A stretch of 6,098 nucleotides of DNA from Sphingomonadales bacterium (GTDB lineage Bacteria; Pseudomonadota; Alphaproteobacteria; Sphingomonadales; Sphingomonadaceae). This document shows positions 6,079 through 6,098 of the stretch, one piece after another (positions within the stretch are counted from its first letter, which is position 1; every line of letters begins with the position of its first letter). Made by a program: the position numbers and the translations under genes. Location: the NCBI GenBank assembly GCA_017302775.1, contig JAFLDC010000177.1, positions 1-6,098 on the forward strand, written 5' to 3'. The notes beneath the pieces are model-generated. The model was not told where the DNA came from, did not search any database, and worked only from the letters and a program-made list of their open reading frames with translations.

Positions 6079-6098
6079 TCAGGCTGCCTTGGGCTTGC
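6079..6098 (-). CDS. Possible C-terminal end of an upstream gene (partial)
   Basis: Minus-strand bases at the right edge read AAG CCC AAG GCA GCC TGA, i.e. a basic/alanine tail KPKAA and a stop, with the terminator about 50 nt downstream, which fits a gene end. A second frame stays open through 6014-6016 and stops inside the terminator loop; that is less natural. Too little sequence remains to identify the product. Confidence 0.3.

Overview
The window looks like a chromosomal piece of an alphaproteobacterium, most likely of the order Sphingomonadales. This rests on high G+C content, a Fur protein without the usual CxxC pairs, and the style of the PhoH, MiaB and PlsC proteins; the taxonomic call is an inference. 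No mobile element, CRISPR array, tRNA or rRNA was seen. All convincing genes lie on the minus strand, so transcription runs from the right edge to the left.

Right edge to left: (a) the last few codons of a gene that mostly lies outside the window, followed by an intrinsic terminator (stem 6005-6029, T-rich tail 5995-6003). The loop of this terminator holds the -10 box of a good candidate promoter for the next gene. (b) fur-like metal regulator (GTG start at 5978), sharing one base with (c) a PlsC-type acyltransferase, which overlaps by ATGA (d) a secreted 200-residue protein of unknown function. After 64 bp comes (e) miaB, the tRNA methylthiotransferase, and after 97 bp more (f) phoH/ybeZ, which overlaps by ATGA (g) a secreted 172-residue protein of unknown function. 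(h) Last is a chaA-type Ca2+/H+ antiporter that runs off the left edge only a few residues short of its expected end.

Genes b-d are tightly packed and probably one transcription unit; e-g may continue it or have their own weak promoter. chaA appears separately controlled: its upstream gap holds a promoter-like pair of hexamers overlapped by a perfect 7+2+7 palindrome.

The themes are metal-responsive regulation (Fur), phospholipid synthesis (PlsC), RNA modification and ribosome/RNA maintenance (MiaB, PhoH) and cation homeostasis (ChaA). The genes are mostly housekeeping, and I do not see a clear new multi-gene system. The best leads are: chaA has no ATG/GTG/TTG at its expected start but an ATC behind a strong Shine-Dalgarno (or a one-base frameshift); a promoter sits in a terminator loop before fur; ybeY is not in its usual place after phoH and a secreted protein takes that position; and two unknown secreted proteins are translationally coupled to cytoplasmic or membrane housekeeping genes.
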